From contig BSYQ01000009.1 in assembly GCA_030272585.1 (NCBI GenBank), positions 3,658,001-3,722,000 on the forward strand: a stretch of DNA of 64,000 nucleotides, given 5' to 3'. Below the pieces are notes generated by a model. That model was not told where the DNA came from and searched no databases. It worked only from the letters and a program-made list of their open reading frames with translations. This document shows positions 43,818 to 54,287 of this stretch, in pieces. Source of the stretch: Bryopsis sp. KO-2023 (lineage: Eukaryota > Chlorophyta > Ulvophyceae > Bryopsidales > Bryopsidaceae). The position numbers and the translations under genes were made by a program. Each line of letters begins with the position of its first letter. The first letter of the stretch is position 1.

Positions 43818-46800
43818 CACTAGTCTCAAAACGGCCGTTTTCCCCTATTGTTTCCCCTATTTTTTTGCGATAATAGGGGAAAACCGGGAAAATTGGTCCG
43901 TTTTCACCCTTTTTATTCAAAATAGGGGAAAAACATTGATTTTCCCCTATTTTTTCTCTTTTTCCCCTATTTTTTCTCTTTTTCCCCTATTTTCCCTTTT
44001 TTTTCCCCTATTTTACAATTTTTCCCCTATTTTCAGGCAGCAGCCAAATCGTATCCCATGACAAATTCATAACGTGAGTGAATATCTGCGTCTGATTCGC
44101 CGCAAACCCAGTCGTTTGCTTTGTTCCCTTATCACTCCCGGCCTGGCGGGAAGTTGGGAGTGCTCATATTTAGGACCTTGAGGTGAAACAACGCAACGAA
44201 CGAAGCTTCTTTCGCTTTTTTCCGCCAACTCGCCTTCGTTTTCTCTTGATTCTGAGGCGTGACTGTCCTACCTCTTCACAGTATCTGTGGGATCTGAATG
44301 GGGGACGTTTTGGCGTCGTGTCGACGCCCACCTGTGGTAGTGGCGTTCCAACGACGAACAGCGGCGGCGCCATAGACGAGGGTACGCATTCTGATTGCAG
44401 AGATTCCTCGCCTCTTTTGCTTCTGGTGTTGGGAGTGCAGTTCCCTGCCAAAGAAAAATCAGCAGCATAGCCTTTCTTTTTCTTCAATTCTGGAAAAAGA
44501 AAGGGAAAAATAACAAAAACAAGGGTGGAAATGAATGTGTCGGTACTGTGCAAGGGGTTCTTTGACGAACTATAAAATTTGCAATGAATTGTGGTGGGCA
44601 GTGCGGATTCAGGGGCAGTGGCTGCAAATCTAAATAGGGTACTGCAGTGCATCAGTATGATGTCTGACTCGCACCCTCATCAGGCTCTTGAAACCGTGGT
44701 GAACATTGCAGGGAGCAATCCAGACTTGCAATTAGTCGCTTAAATTGCTCCAGAGAGCCACGATGCCACGGCCTAGGCACTGATCCCAACAATGATCCAC
44801 GAGAAATAGTTCGCTCCCATCTTGGTGTTTTCAGCACCCCCCAGGCCTAGTTACTCAGCTCTCATCTTATCCTTCATCGAAGAAACAGAGGAAGTTAGGT
44901 GTCATGGGCTGTTTGGATTGGGACCACTTGAGAGCATTTTCACTACCGATATGAAGGTTTCGAACGTTCATGTTGTTAAGTGGGGGGTCCTTGGAGAAAC
45001 CTGGTCCTACTTCAGACCAAACTTTGTCAATATGGAATCGGCCAGAGTGGAAAACGGAGTTGATAAGGTGAGAAATAGGAAAAGAGAGTGAAACTGGATG
45101 CCCTCCATTCGAGTGGAGATACTGTTACCTACAATGCTAAACTCCTGTAAACTTGCCAGGTAGATTTGTTTGGATTTTTTTTTTTGACAGACTGCAAGAG
45201 GTTGTCATTGAGAGCTGAAAATTGAATTTCTTGTTTTAGGTGATTGGGTTTGTGCCGACTGGGTGGGTTCACACCACCAAACATACTGGTGAATTTCCTA
45301 TTCGTATAAAGGGGGAATGCGAGGTCCATTTGGTGCCCTCAGCGAGCATTCCACTTACACCGAACTCAGAGAGTTCGTCAAGCATATGAAGCCTGAGAAG
45401 GTGACGCCTCTACATTTGGTGTGTTGTATGCTATTTATTTTGAAATCGAAGGATGGAAATTAGAAAGTACACTTTCTGGCAGTATCAACATTCTCTGTGT
45501 GTGTGCTAGATATATGGATTGCTAATTTTGAAGCTGTGATCTGGGTGGTCAGATTATTCCGACAGTGGGTGTGAACGGAGACGATGTGGAAAAAAAAGAA
45601 GCCTCAATCCTCAAGCATTTCCGGAACCTTGTCAACGAAACTGCTTCGAAGGCTAAATTCATCGAAAACATGCAACGAGGCTCCGGTCAACCGAAGGCTT
45701 TGATGAGAAAAACTGTAGTGAACAACCCTCAACTGAAGTGCCTGAAGAAGCACATGGAAAAAATGATAGCAGCGGTCCCAAACCAGACACGTCGGAAGAG
45801 AACATGGAAATGGGCAAAGATGATATGGCGATTGATTTGACCTTGAATGATGATTTGAGGATTGACATTGACATGGGGGGGTGAGCCCTGCTGGCTGCGG
45901 AGAGGAATTGGAAACTGGGCTCGTTGCGAAGAGCATGAAGGTCAGTGAAAGTCGGGGTGTTGGTTATTTCACCTCTGCTATTTTTCCCCTCAATATATAG
46001 GAGTATCTTCGAATGCATACTTGTATTAACTTTCAGTTTTACCTTTGCGGAAAATCCCTGCTTGGCAGCCTTTCCGGCTTTCTTGTTATCAGAAGCGTTG
46101 ATAACGGTGTCCAAATTGAAGCGCAGAGTTCCAATGAGTGAACTCCATGAGTCCTGATTTTGGGACAAGCAAATACATTGTCATTAGATGTTATATTCAT
46201 CCAGGCTGTCATCTGTCCATCCAGAATTGATGTTTTTGTTCGGTTGAGAGCTGCCTGGACCCAATGATTCTGCATTCGTTGAATTGATATGGTTGCTCTT
46301 CAGACCAGAGCAGTATATGTGTATATCGTTCAGCCAGGAGAGATGAAGTGCATTGCTCCAGATAGCGCCATCACGAGTCCAATTCTTGTGGCAGAGGTCT
46401 TGCTGGAGACACTGCACAGACTGGATCCACAGTGTGCCTTGAGGCTCAGCACAAGCGTCGTTCTTTCGACACAGAACAAGATCTCCAAATAATGGTATTG
46501 TCTATCTCGCCTTGCAATGAAATGCCCCTCAATTGGGGTGTCTGGAAAATCAGATGTTGGGAAAGCAGTCATGAAGGCTGTTGGAAAAGAGGATGGTGAG
46601 GAAAGGTTTAAATCCAAGAGCATTTGCTGGCTGAGGTTTGCGGAAGCGCGAGAAGCCAGACCACCTGTACAAGAAACTGATCGAAATGGTTTCGACCCTG
46701 ATATTAGAGCTGGACACCGTCAAGCTGATGCATACTAAGGAATTGAGGCTAATTGGAACAAGCTCAGTTCGAGTCTGAGCTAGCCTCTATTGTGTATGTC

Positions 46801-47198
46801 CAGGGGAGGAAATAGGGGAAAATAAAAAAAGGGGAAAAGAATAGGGGAAAGCGTGGACTTTTCACCCATTTTTGAAAATAGGGGAAAACAATAGGGGAAA
46901 ATGAAAAAAGGTGAAAAGAATAGGGGAAAGCGTGGACTTTTCACCCATTTTTAAAAATAGGGGAAAACAATAGGGGAAAATGAAAATAGGGGAAAAGAAT
47001 AGGGGAAAGCGTGGACTTTTCACCCATTTTTGAAAATAGGGGAAAACAATAGGGGAAAATGAAAATAGGGGAAAACAATAGGGGAAAGCGTGGACTTTTC
47101 CCTCATTTTTGAAGAATAGGGGAAAATCGATTCTTGTGCTTAAGTACGGGAAAAATAGGGGAAAACAATAGGGGAAAAGGGCCGTTTTGAGACTAGTG
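43818..47198. mobile_element. CACTA (EnSpm) DNA transposon, non-autonomous, 3.38 kb
   Basis: The ends are 5'-CACTAGTCTCAAAACGGCC and its complement ending CTAGTG-3', with one mismatch just inside. A 3-bp target duplication AAC flanks it (43815-43817 and 47199-47201), and arm A shows the empty site with one AAC. The left subterminal region (43840-44035) and the right one (46800-47190) repeat TTTTCCCCTATT in opposite orientations; on the right this forms four units with a period of about 80 bp. These are hallmarks of CACTA elements. No transposase is recognised inside. The interior instead carries a host gene fragment. Confidence 0.93.
44850..45840 (+). pseudogene. SNM1: Captured SNM1/Pso2 (DCLRE1-type) repair nuclease fragment inside the CACTA element
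   Basis: Three exon-like blocks with intact GT-AG borders are readable. The first, ending 45067, contains TTDMKVSNVHVVKWGVLGET and YFRPNFVNME. The second, 45240-45400, contains VIGFVPTGWVHTTK and then, one frame over, SEHSTYTELREFVKHMKPEK. The third, from 45553, contains IIPTVGVNGDD and HFRNLVNETASK. This is the C-terminal part of the metallo-beta-lactamase/beta-CASP nuclease family that repairs interstrand crosslinks (family pattern VPYSEHSS followed by a REFV-KP-IIPTV order). A one-base loss within VPYSEHS breaks the frame, and the N-terminal catalytic part is absent, so it is not functional. Introns are retained, so capture was at the DNA level. Confidence 0.8.
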
Positions 47199-47937
47199 AA
47201 CGCTTGAAAATCAATAGCCAACCAACGACTCAAAACTCATAACTTTAACAGTGAAGAAAGAAACGGATACTTGGAAAGACAACGTAGTGGTGCAACCAAA
47301 AATTTGACTTTTTTTTGGCCGCCGCAAACGGTTTTGGGCAACGAATTGTTCTTGGGAAATCGCAACAACCCGGAATAACGTTCGTTTGGATTAGTTCAAT
47401 GGATTTCAGGTATGATCCGTTGGTGAGCCGAGAGAATTGATTCCCGCTTCTGCCTGAAATATACAACAAGAGCATAACGCACGGTGCTACGTCCGGAGTT
47501 TTGACGATAAGTGTTGTTGCGACGATACTGCGATCACAAGTGGAGATTTTTCCTATCCGTTCGACGGCTGCCGTCGTTGACGTGGGGAAATCTCCGTGAT
47601 GTAGAATTCATGCGAAATAGTTGTAGCATCTAGATGATTAAAATTATGTTTTCTAACTATCATGTTTTTTCCTATCATCACAAAGAGAAGGAAAAAATCA
47701 ATCTGTCCCGAGACCAAACCAAAAATTGCATGCGCAAAAGCCCGGGAATCAATTTGTCCCGAGAGGTATTGGGAAAAAAAAAACCCTGATCACATCCCGC
47801 CCATTGAACGACTTCAAATCCTGGTCTCGTTTCCCATTTTTGTCGATCCCTCATTGCATGCGTCTACACAGCCCCGATGGACTGGCTTTTAACTTGACAA
47901 AACTGATGATCCCTTAAGTATATCCCAATCCCATGAC

Positions 47938-48991
47938 CAGACCTGGGCGCCGACCCGTTGGACCGGACCGGACCGGCAACCACTTTCTGGACCGGATTTG
48001 ACCTTTCTTAGACAGGTCAAATCCGGTCTGGAAAGGTCAACTCCGGTCCAAGAAAGGTCAAATCCGGTCTAGTAAAGGCCACCTTTTCTAGACCGGATTT
48101 GACCTTTCTAGACCGGATTTGACCTTTCCAGACAGGTTCGCATTTTTAATGCATGAATGACGTGAGCCAAGCCCACCAGCCACCGACTAGAGAGAGTCGG
48201 TCGACTCAAGGAGGATTCGAACCCAGGTTGGCTAAGCCCGAGTCGAAGACACTATCACTAGTGGACCCCACCACAGGGACGCTCAAAAGGGGGCCGTTAC
48301 TTTTAAGTACCCGTTTAATTTTCCAAAATTAAACGGGTACTTAAAAGTAACGGCCCCCTTTTGAGCGTCCCTGTGGTGGGGTCCACTAGTGATAGTGTCT
48401 TCGACTCGGGCTTAGCCAACCTGGGTTCGAATCCTCCTTGAGTCGACCGACTCTCTCTAGTCGGTGGCTGGTGGGCTTGGCTCACGTCATTCATGCATTA
48501 AAAATGCGAATAATAAATAATACTTCGTTCTTTAATCAATTGAATCAGTTCTCAGTCGATTGATACACAATTAGCACGTTAAAAGTGCTTAATTGTGCGA
48601 CCTGTTCTAGACAGGCTCCAGGTCGGTCTGGACAGGCAGCCCACCTGTCCAGACCGACCTGGAGCCGGTCTAAAACAGGAGAACAACCCTGTCAAGACAG
48701 GGTCGTTCCGGTTTTAGACAGGTCACATCGCCGGTCTAATAAAGGCGAAATGTGGGTGTGACCTGTCTAAAAACGGAAAATCTGTCAGAAAACCGGTCCA
48801 GATTTCTGCAGATTTCCGAGGTTGACTGGACCGGAGTGGACAGGATCGGACAGGTCACAACCTGTCCGGTCTTGCAAGGACCGGCGTTTTTTCGCTGGAC
48901 CGGACAGGACCGGACAGGTCAGCCGGTCCATGGACAGGTTGGACCGGACCGGACCGGTTTTTCGCTGCCGGTCCGGTCGGGCCCAGGTCTG
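47938..48991. mobile_element. hAT-type non-autonomous transposon, 1.05 kb
   Basis: The ends are CAGACCTGGGC and its complement GCCCAGGTCTG. They are flanked by an exact 8-bp duplication CCCATGAC (47930-47937 and 48992-48999), the size typical of hAT elements. Arm A keeps the unoccupied site (about 21540-21575, reversed: CAATCCCAATTGACAGCAAT). Subterminal DNA repeats GACCGG, GACAGG and GGATTTGACC words in both orientations. There is no coding capacity. A large hairpin lies inside. Confidence 0.93.
48137..48510. repeat. 374-bp near-perfect hairpin with tRNA-like (SINE-like) arms
   Basis: Two 186-bp arms are reverse complements around a CC centre (48323-48324). In the right arm, CACTAGTGATAGTGTCTTCGA followed by a GGGTTCGAATCC block resembles the A and B boxes of a tRNA-derived pol III promoter. 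The same unit is inverted in the left arm. It is nested inside the hAT element and is best read as a tRNA-derived SINE copied head to head, or a foldback element built from one. Confidence 0.85.
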
Positions 48992-49320
48992 CCCATGACA
49001 GCAATCGCCCCCTACATAATTTGCACCAGCGTGAGAGACTGGATGATCACACTCTGACCATTGTGGCATCAGATAATCGGACAATCTTGAGAGAGATAAT
49101 GTACTCAGCTATTATTCATTATTCGAATGGCGTTCACTGCCGTGTGCCTGTTCATAGACAATTGTTCCAGTTCGCTACAAAAATCCCAATCCAGTTTTAT
49201 GTCTTTTTTCGCACATTCCGCCCCTTATTTTTCTCTTGCATTGAAATAATCAACATGTTCGTTCCGAAGCTATAGTGGTCTATTTGGCGTGCATCTTCAA
49301 ATTCAGGCTCCATTCAATGA

Positions 49321-50199
49321 TGTCTATGTCGGTTACTGGTCTCGCCTATGCCCAACATCGATTCGACAGGAAGGAATGCTCTGTGTCTTGCTTTTTTTCA
49401 GACTTTTTTCTGGCCTGGTAAAGTCAGGTCTCCAATATTCAGTCAAGAGAAGGGCAGGGCTTCCATTCGATCGGTACCTTTTGGCCCTGGATCACTGGAT
49501 GCCAGATCTTCCTCCTCTTTCTTATATTTGACCCAATTATCAACTCGTGAGCGACAATCGGCAGGTCTCTTCTGGGTGGGCCTGAAGTTGTTGGACCTCT
49601 TAAACTCAATGTCTCTGTCCTCCTTCGGTAATAATATATTTTCTGATGTGTTTTTTTAACCTCCAATTCAACATTCCCTCTTTCCAGACGATTGGGTCAT
49701 TCCCCTGTGGTCGCCAAGCACCTCATCTCTTGATTGCTCCCCTGGGGCTGTCCATCGGCTACACAATCGCCTGATGCTTGCACATCAGGGGAATTCAACC
49801 GATCATTTGATTGTGTCGGTGCGAGTTATTCAGAGTACAACTCGCCTCCGTCAATTTGTGATCTCCTATCACTCTCATTTTCGACTGGCACCTTCATATG
49901 ATATGCTTGATTGCGAGGCTCGGCTAGCGAGGGTTTCAGGCTGTTTCATCTTGACACTTCTCCACTAATTGTCCTAATCCTTGGTCGCAGCCTTCCTCAA
50001 ATACATGCGAGTATATACTAGATATATCTCTTCTGCATCTTTCACTATAATGCACGAAAGAACCCAATTTTTCAACATTCGACAAAATCATAGACAACAC
50101 CATATTCCCCCAGCATCTCTTTGCATCATCAGTCACCAGTGGGGGTTCTTTGCCTCACCTGTGTGGTTCGTAAATATTCCTAAAAACCTGTTGGGCTAC
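49321..50199. other. Unresolved DNA outside arm B
   Basis: Frames at 49289-49659 (+) and 49774-49968 (+) are open for 60-100 codons but match nothing I recognise. No terminal repeats were found. This may be old, decayed repeat sequence. Confidence 0.3.
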
Positions 50200-50527
50200 T
50201 CATTCTTCCTGGATGGTCGGTAGTGGCGCCCCGTTGAAGGGGAGCTGAATGATCTGGCGGCTTCCCTGGCTGTCCATCCCGATAGCACGTCTCTCCTCTG
50301 TGGGTGGAGTGAAATCGAAGTCGAACGTTAGAAACACAATGGAAACAGGTACCAAGACGAGAGCCTTTGGTGAAGGTAAAAAACTCACGGGGTGGCCATG
50401 CGATGCGTCGCCTGGGCACTGGGACGGTGGCATCTCTGGTCAGCTTGTTTCCAAGAAAGCACACCAGCCTGTCGATCCCCCGAACCGCCAACATAGTCAC
50501 TCCAGTGATGAGCAAAGCACGGAACAT
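50200..50527 (-). CDS. Small predicted membrane protein, two exons
   Basis: Exons 50389-50527 (ATG) and 50200-50297 (TGA), joined GT-AG in phase 1, give 78 residues. The N-terminus has a hydrophobic segment (MFRALLITGVTMLAVRGIDRLVCFLG). A basic, Pro-rich stretch follows (VPVPRRRIAWPP) and then a polar tail ending LPTIQEE. A TATAAGAGG-like box lies about 220 bp upstream on the minus strand (about 50745-50755). I do not recognise the family. The consistent splice sites and the clean frame on both sides of the intron are the support. The gene is small, so this stays tentative. Confidence 0.45.
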
Positions 50528-50937
50528 ATCGGCTGCACTCCAACTCGAAAGTTTCCGACGACGTGTTAGTTTTCCACGACCCCACGTCAAAGATTTGCTT
50601 GCAAGACTCGCCGATAAATGGCGTCCAAGTTTCTGTCAGTCGCAAGGAATGCCAGAAACTGGGGTCGACAGAAACAACAGAGCTGGAGGGGATTGATTGA
50701 TCTAGTGTGCGTAGCGACTTAGAGAAAATGGCGGCACGTCTGGTTCCCTCTTATAAAAACCTACAACTGCGAACACCATGTAAAGAATCCACTCAAAAAG
50801 CTTCCTGCTTGTGGAACAAGGATATATGTTGTCTCACGCGTAGCTCAGCACATGACATCTTATTATCTTCCTCATTATGGGGGTTGATGGCCTCTTTTTG
50901 CTGTAATTGATTGATTGATTGATTGATTGCACATGAC

Positions 50938-51661
50938 TAGGGATGGGAAAATTACGCCAAAATAATTTGGCGTACGTAATTGCGTAAAGCGTAACGTAAT
51001 ACGCGTAAGGGCGTAATTGTTCCCATAACAAGGCATGATGAGGTGCAAACTTCGCGTAATGGGCATAAAAAACTGCGTAATGTACACTTCCCCTAAGTGG
51101 TCTCTGACTTTTTTTGCGGAAAGGACAACAGGGATGCATATTTGCACACATTGATAGGTGAAAGGGGCGATACTTCACAGTGTTTTGAACAGTGGATGTT
51201 TTAAATTCGCTCTTTTAAATGATTAGCAAGGCGACTTTTCAGCACTGTGCCCACGCTAAGTTGCCCACTGCACTATCGTTCTTTTCGCAACATGAAATGC
51301 ATGTTGCATAAGTCGTCACCCTATGTCCGACTGCATCCCGCAGTCCGTCATACAAGCGTCTATCACAGGGAAAAGAGGGGCGGCCGTGATTAGGGTCGAT
51401 ATTCAGCCAGTTTCAGGGATTTACCTGCCCTCTCCAAACTTTCTTTGCTAAAAGAGTGAGTTTTACTTTGTTGACGCGATACTGGAGCGAAAAATGGACC
51501 CAACACCCTTACGCCAGGAGGCTGGGAGCTCCCGTAATTACGCGTAAATTTTACGCGGGAAGCGTAACCTCGTAAGGTTACGCTACCCCTAGCGTAATTT
51601 CGCGTAATTACGCGTAAATTTACGCATAAATTTTTGCGTAAGGCGTAATGTCCCATCCCTA
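50938..51661. mobile_element. hAT-type non-autonomous transposon, 724 bp
   Basis: The ends are TAGGGATGGGA and its complement TCCCATCCCTA, with an exact 8-bp duplication CACATGAC on both sides (50930-50937, 51662-51669). Subterminal regions are packed with GCGTAATTACGCGTAA-type palindromic words. There is no coding capacity. It lies about 130 bp upstream of the VHPO2 start codon, within the likely promoter. Confidence 0.92.
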
Positions 51662-51792
51662 CACATGACATCTTACGATGTGAACGGGCGGCATCCAATC
51701 ACATCGCTTTAAACAGACGTTGGACGCGTCCTCCTTCCTGTAGGCGGCTGGCGAAAAGGAATTCTGCTATTGGATATATATTGTAAGCCGTA

Positions 51793-53313
51793 ATGGCGAC
51801 TTCAGTTGGCAGCCGATGTGCTTTCGCTTTTGCGATATATATTCTGGTTCTCTCACGCAGCACATTCGGAGAAGAGGAGCGCACCCGAAATCCTCTGAAG
51901 CTTCTTCCAGCTTTTGGCGGGTCTCGTCAGTCATCCCCAGTTAACTTGGCCCTGTTCCCTCCGGAAGTCCTGTTTGCCGACACAGCGATCGCGGTTCGCT
52001 ATGCATTCATGCAGGCGGTCACTCTTTGGGACCAGTATGCTGTGTGCGATCCTGAGGAGAAGGCCTTGAACTTCTGGGGACAACGCGAACAGCTACCGAA
52101 GGCGGTATGCCAGAACATCTTTTCTACTCGTGGCGAGATGTACGCATATTCGCTCATCAGGGCGGCGGAAAGAGAGTTTCCCATGGATGGATACAAGGCG
52201 CTGATGCTTGAAGAAGGGTACGATCCCGAGGACCCGTCGATGAACAAATCCACTGCAGTGGGAATGGGCAACGTGATTGGGACTCGCGTAGCGGACTGGA
52301 TGGCCAAGGACGGTTGGAACTCGATGGGCGATCTCTCACGTGGGGATTTCCGTCAGCGTTTCGAGGATTACACCGGATATACACCGGTGAACCCACCTTG
52401 GTCGTTGAACTATCCCCTCAGATGGCAGCCACTCACCCAGGCAGATGCCAAGATCGGGCGCTTCACCGCCCAGACGCACGTGGTGCCTTTCTTGGGTCAA
52501 GTCAGACCCCTGTTGATCACGGCGGAGGAAGTGGAATCCAGGCAAGCACCCATTCCCTATGAAAACATGGACGCCAAGGAGCTGAGCGGGAAAGACAAGG
52601 AAACCATGGATGCCTTGGTGAAGGATCTGTTTGAGATTTCGGCAAACCTGACCCCAAAGCAGAGATTTCTCGCAAGGTGGTGGGACAACAAGCTTATCTC
52701 AGTCGGGGCCTTTGTTGTTGAACATTTTGACCTTGACCTTTTTCCTCGATGGCTCATGGGGGAGATGCTTGCTGAGTATGATGCCATGATTGTGGTTTGG
52801 AAAGAGAAACGTAGGATCGATGCTGTCCGTCCAGACACAATCATTGCAAATTTCTACAAGGACGAAGAGGTGACTGCGTATGTCCCAAAAGAAGGAAAAG
52901 CTAAGACCATCAAGGCTGGAGACTGGGAACCGATCATCCCCACTCAGCCCCATTCGGAGTATCCATCAGCATCTGCCTCCCTTTGCACGGCATTTGCTGA
53001 CCATGGGGAACTGATTATGGAGGACTTCGTACAGAAAAATGGTCTTGACCAGCAGCCACCCACTGTTATGAATGTCACATTCCTCGATCCTGAGATCAGA
53101 GAGGGTTTCGATGAAATTAGCTTCAAAACTCTCAAGGAAGCTGGGAAGAGCTGTGGGGAATCCAGGCTGTGGGCTGGAGTTCATTTTGGACCTTCGGTTC
53201 CTGCTGGGGAAAAGCTCGCTGAAGGCCTTGGGCAAAAAGCGTACGATTTCATGAAAAGTCTGGCTGGAGGCGAAGTGCCAGAGAACTGCTGGTGGTGTGA
53301 AACGAGCAAATAA
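51793..53313 (+). CDS. Vanadium-haloperoxidase-like secreted protein VHPO2
   Basis: Single-exon gene of 506 residues, ATG at 51793 and TAA at 53311-53313. The signal peptide (MATSVGSRCAFAFAIYILVL) ends near a Thr-Phe-Gly site. Motifs match VHPO1: WKEKRRIDAVRPD, HSEYPSASASLC and SRLWAGVHFGPS with His 464 as the likely vanadate ligand. The acid-base His is replaced, as in VHPO1. The middle third (FRQRFEDYTGY to PIPYENMD) is almost identical in nucleotides to VHPO3, while the N-terminus is much less so. The C-terminus is CWWCETSK. It is read in tandem with VHPO3, 0.97 kb downstream. The hAT element just upstream may affect expression. Confidence 0.86.
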   Translation: MATSVGSRCAFAFAIYILVLSRSTFGEEERTRNPLKLLPAFGGSRQSSPVNLALFPPEVLFADTAIAVRYAFMQAVTLWDQYAVCDPEEKALNFWGQREQLPKAVCQNIFSTRGEMYAYSLIRAAEREFPMDGYKALMLEEGYDPEDPSMNKSTAVGMGNVIGTRVADWMAKDGWNSMGDLSRGDFRQRFEDYTGYTPVNPPWSLNYPLRWQPLTQADAKIGRFTAQTHVVPFLGQVRPLLITAEEVESRQAPIPYENMDAKELSGKDKETMDALVKDLFEISANLTPKQRFLARWWDNKLISVGAFVVEHFDLDLFPRWLMGEMLAEYDAMIVVWKEKRRIDAVRPDTIIANFYKDEEVTAYVPKEGKAKTIKAGDWEPIIPTQPHSEYPSASASLCTAFADHGELIMEDFVQKNGLDQQPPTVMNVTFLDPEIREGFDEISFKTLKEAGKSCGESRLWAGVHFGPSVPAGEKLAEGLGQKAYDFMKSLAGGEVPENCWWCETSK

Positions 53314-54287
53314 ATTATTCATCATCAATCATATTGGTGAAACCCATGGCTGCTGACCTACAGTTTTTTATGTTTTTTTTTTTAGGGGGGGGGGGAAAGA
53401 GTTTTTGGATATTTTCTATAGGACTCTTTTGTGATTTCAGGTTTCCTGTCAGTGTGGATATTTCGTTCCTTTCAAAAGAAACCAAAAACCCAAATTTGGG
53501 TTTTCTCGTTTCGAGATGGTGATCTTTTCTGAGTTGTGTGAATTTCAACGAAACAAGCCATTGTACACATTGATTTTTTTTTTTGGATAATCAAGCGAGT
53601 CCATGCAAACAGGGGAAAAAGGGAGATCTAATGCTGGGTCACGCATATTGCCCGAACAGTTTTTTTATGGTTCTCATTTTCTTTTGTTTGTTTTTTCTGT
53701 TGTCGAATAAAGCGTATTTCTGGTAGAGCTGAAGGGAGCCCAAATCCTCCTGCATTGCCCATTGAACCTTACACCTGGAAGCCAGCAAACACCAACACAG
53801 CTTTCGAATCAGAACCGAAACAGATAACGTATATTCGGAGCGAAACAAACTACACAGCCCCCGTAAATGCTTAAAAGAAGCGCGCGCGCACACACTTGTG
53901 CCCAGTTAATGTGAATATATTATTGAATGACTGATTGAATGCGTTCTGTGGGTTGTCCTGTGCATTGTGTTTTGTGAAACGGGAACCCAAGCCCCTTGAA
54001 GAGTTTACTCCCCCTAAACGAAGCCTACCAGGCAGGGAGCACACGCCGCATGCCTTGATTCCTGTTTACTTTCCTGCCTGAGTCAGGGAGCCGATACTTC
54101 AAGATTGACAACTCTGTACACACGGTGCTACGACGCATGGCGTTACGGCTACAAATTCACGACCCTGTTCTCTTCCGTCGTAATTGGTCGTTCCGGAACC
54201 TCTCGAAAGGAAACACACCGCCCCAGTGGACCAGATAAACGACGCCAGAACGCCGAACTCTGTGGGGGAGGCGAGTCGTCGCTCACA
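53314..54287. other. VHPO2-VHPO3 intergenic region
   Basis: It contains a T(n)AG(n) junction (53371-53396), further poly(T) tracts and a CACGCGCG-like run (53878-53895). A frame continues upstream of the VHPO3 ATG from 54105, but without an ATG. No other gene is seen. Confidence 0.4.

Larger units (their letters stand above)
39007..49320. repeat. Arm B of the large inverted duplication
   Basis: Counterpart of arm A (21243-27282), inverted. It is longer because it holds a CACTA element (43818-47198), a hAT element (47938-48991) and extra DNA at about 41650-43370, and shorter where arm A's 77-bp array expanded. The innermost 2.06 kb (39007-41065), with the ACR-B gene, is almost identical to arm A. 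Confidence 0.9.

Noticed and set aside
44850-45840. An active SNM1 repair gene
   Set aside because: The catalytic N-terminal part is missing, the VPYSEHS region is frameshifted, and the whole lies between CACTA ends.
45659-46168. ABC-transporter fragment on the minus strand of the CACTA interior
   Set aside because: Only a short GTLRFNLD-like string matches; no Walker or signature motif follows in a consistent frame.
48200-48450. A functional tRNA gene
   Set aside because: A-box and B-box words are present, but no complete cloverleaf with matching acceptor stem could be drawn, and the unit is perfectly inverted within a mobile element; SINE-like origin fits better.
21243-49320. Long-terminal-repeat element interpretation of the paired arms
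   Set aside because: The arms are inverted, not direct, contain a spliced host-type gene with its promoter, and enclose unrelated host genes; no reverse transcriptase or integrase was seen.
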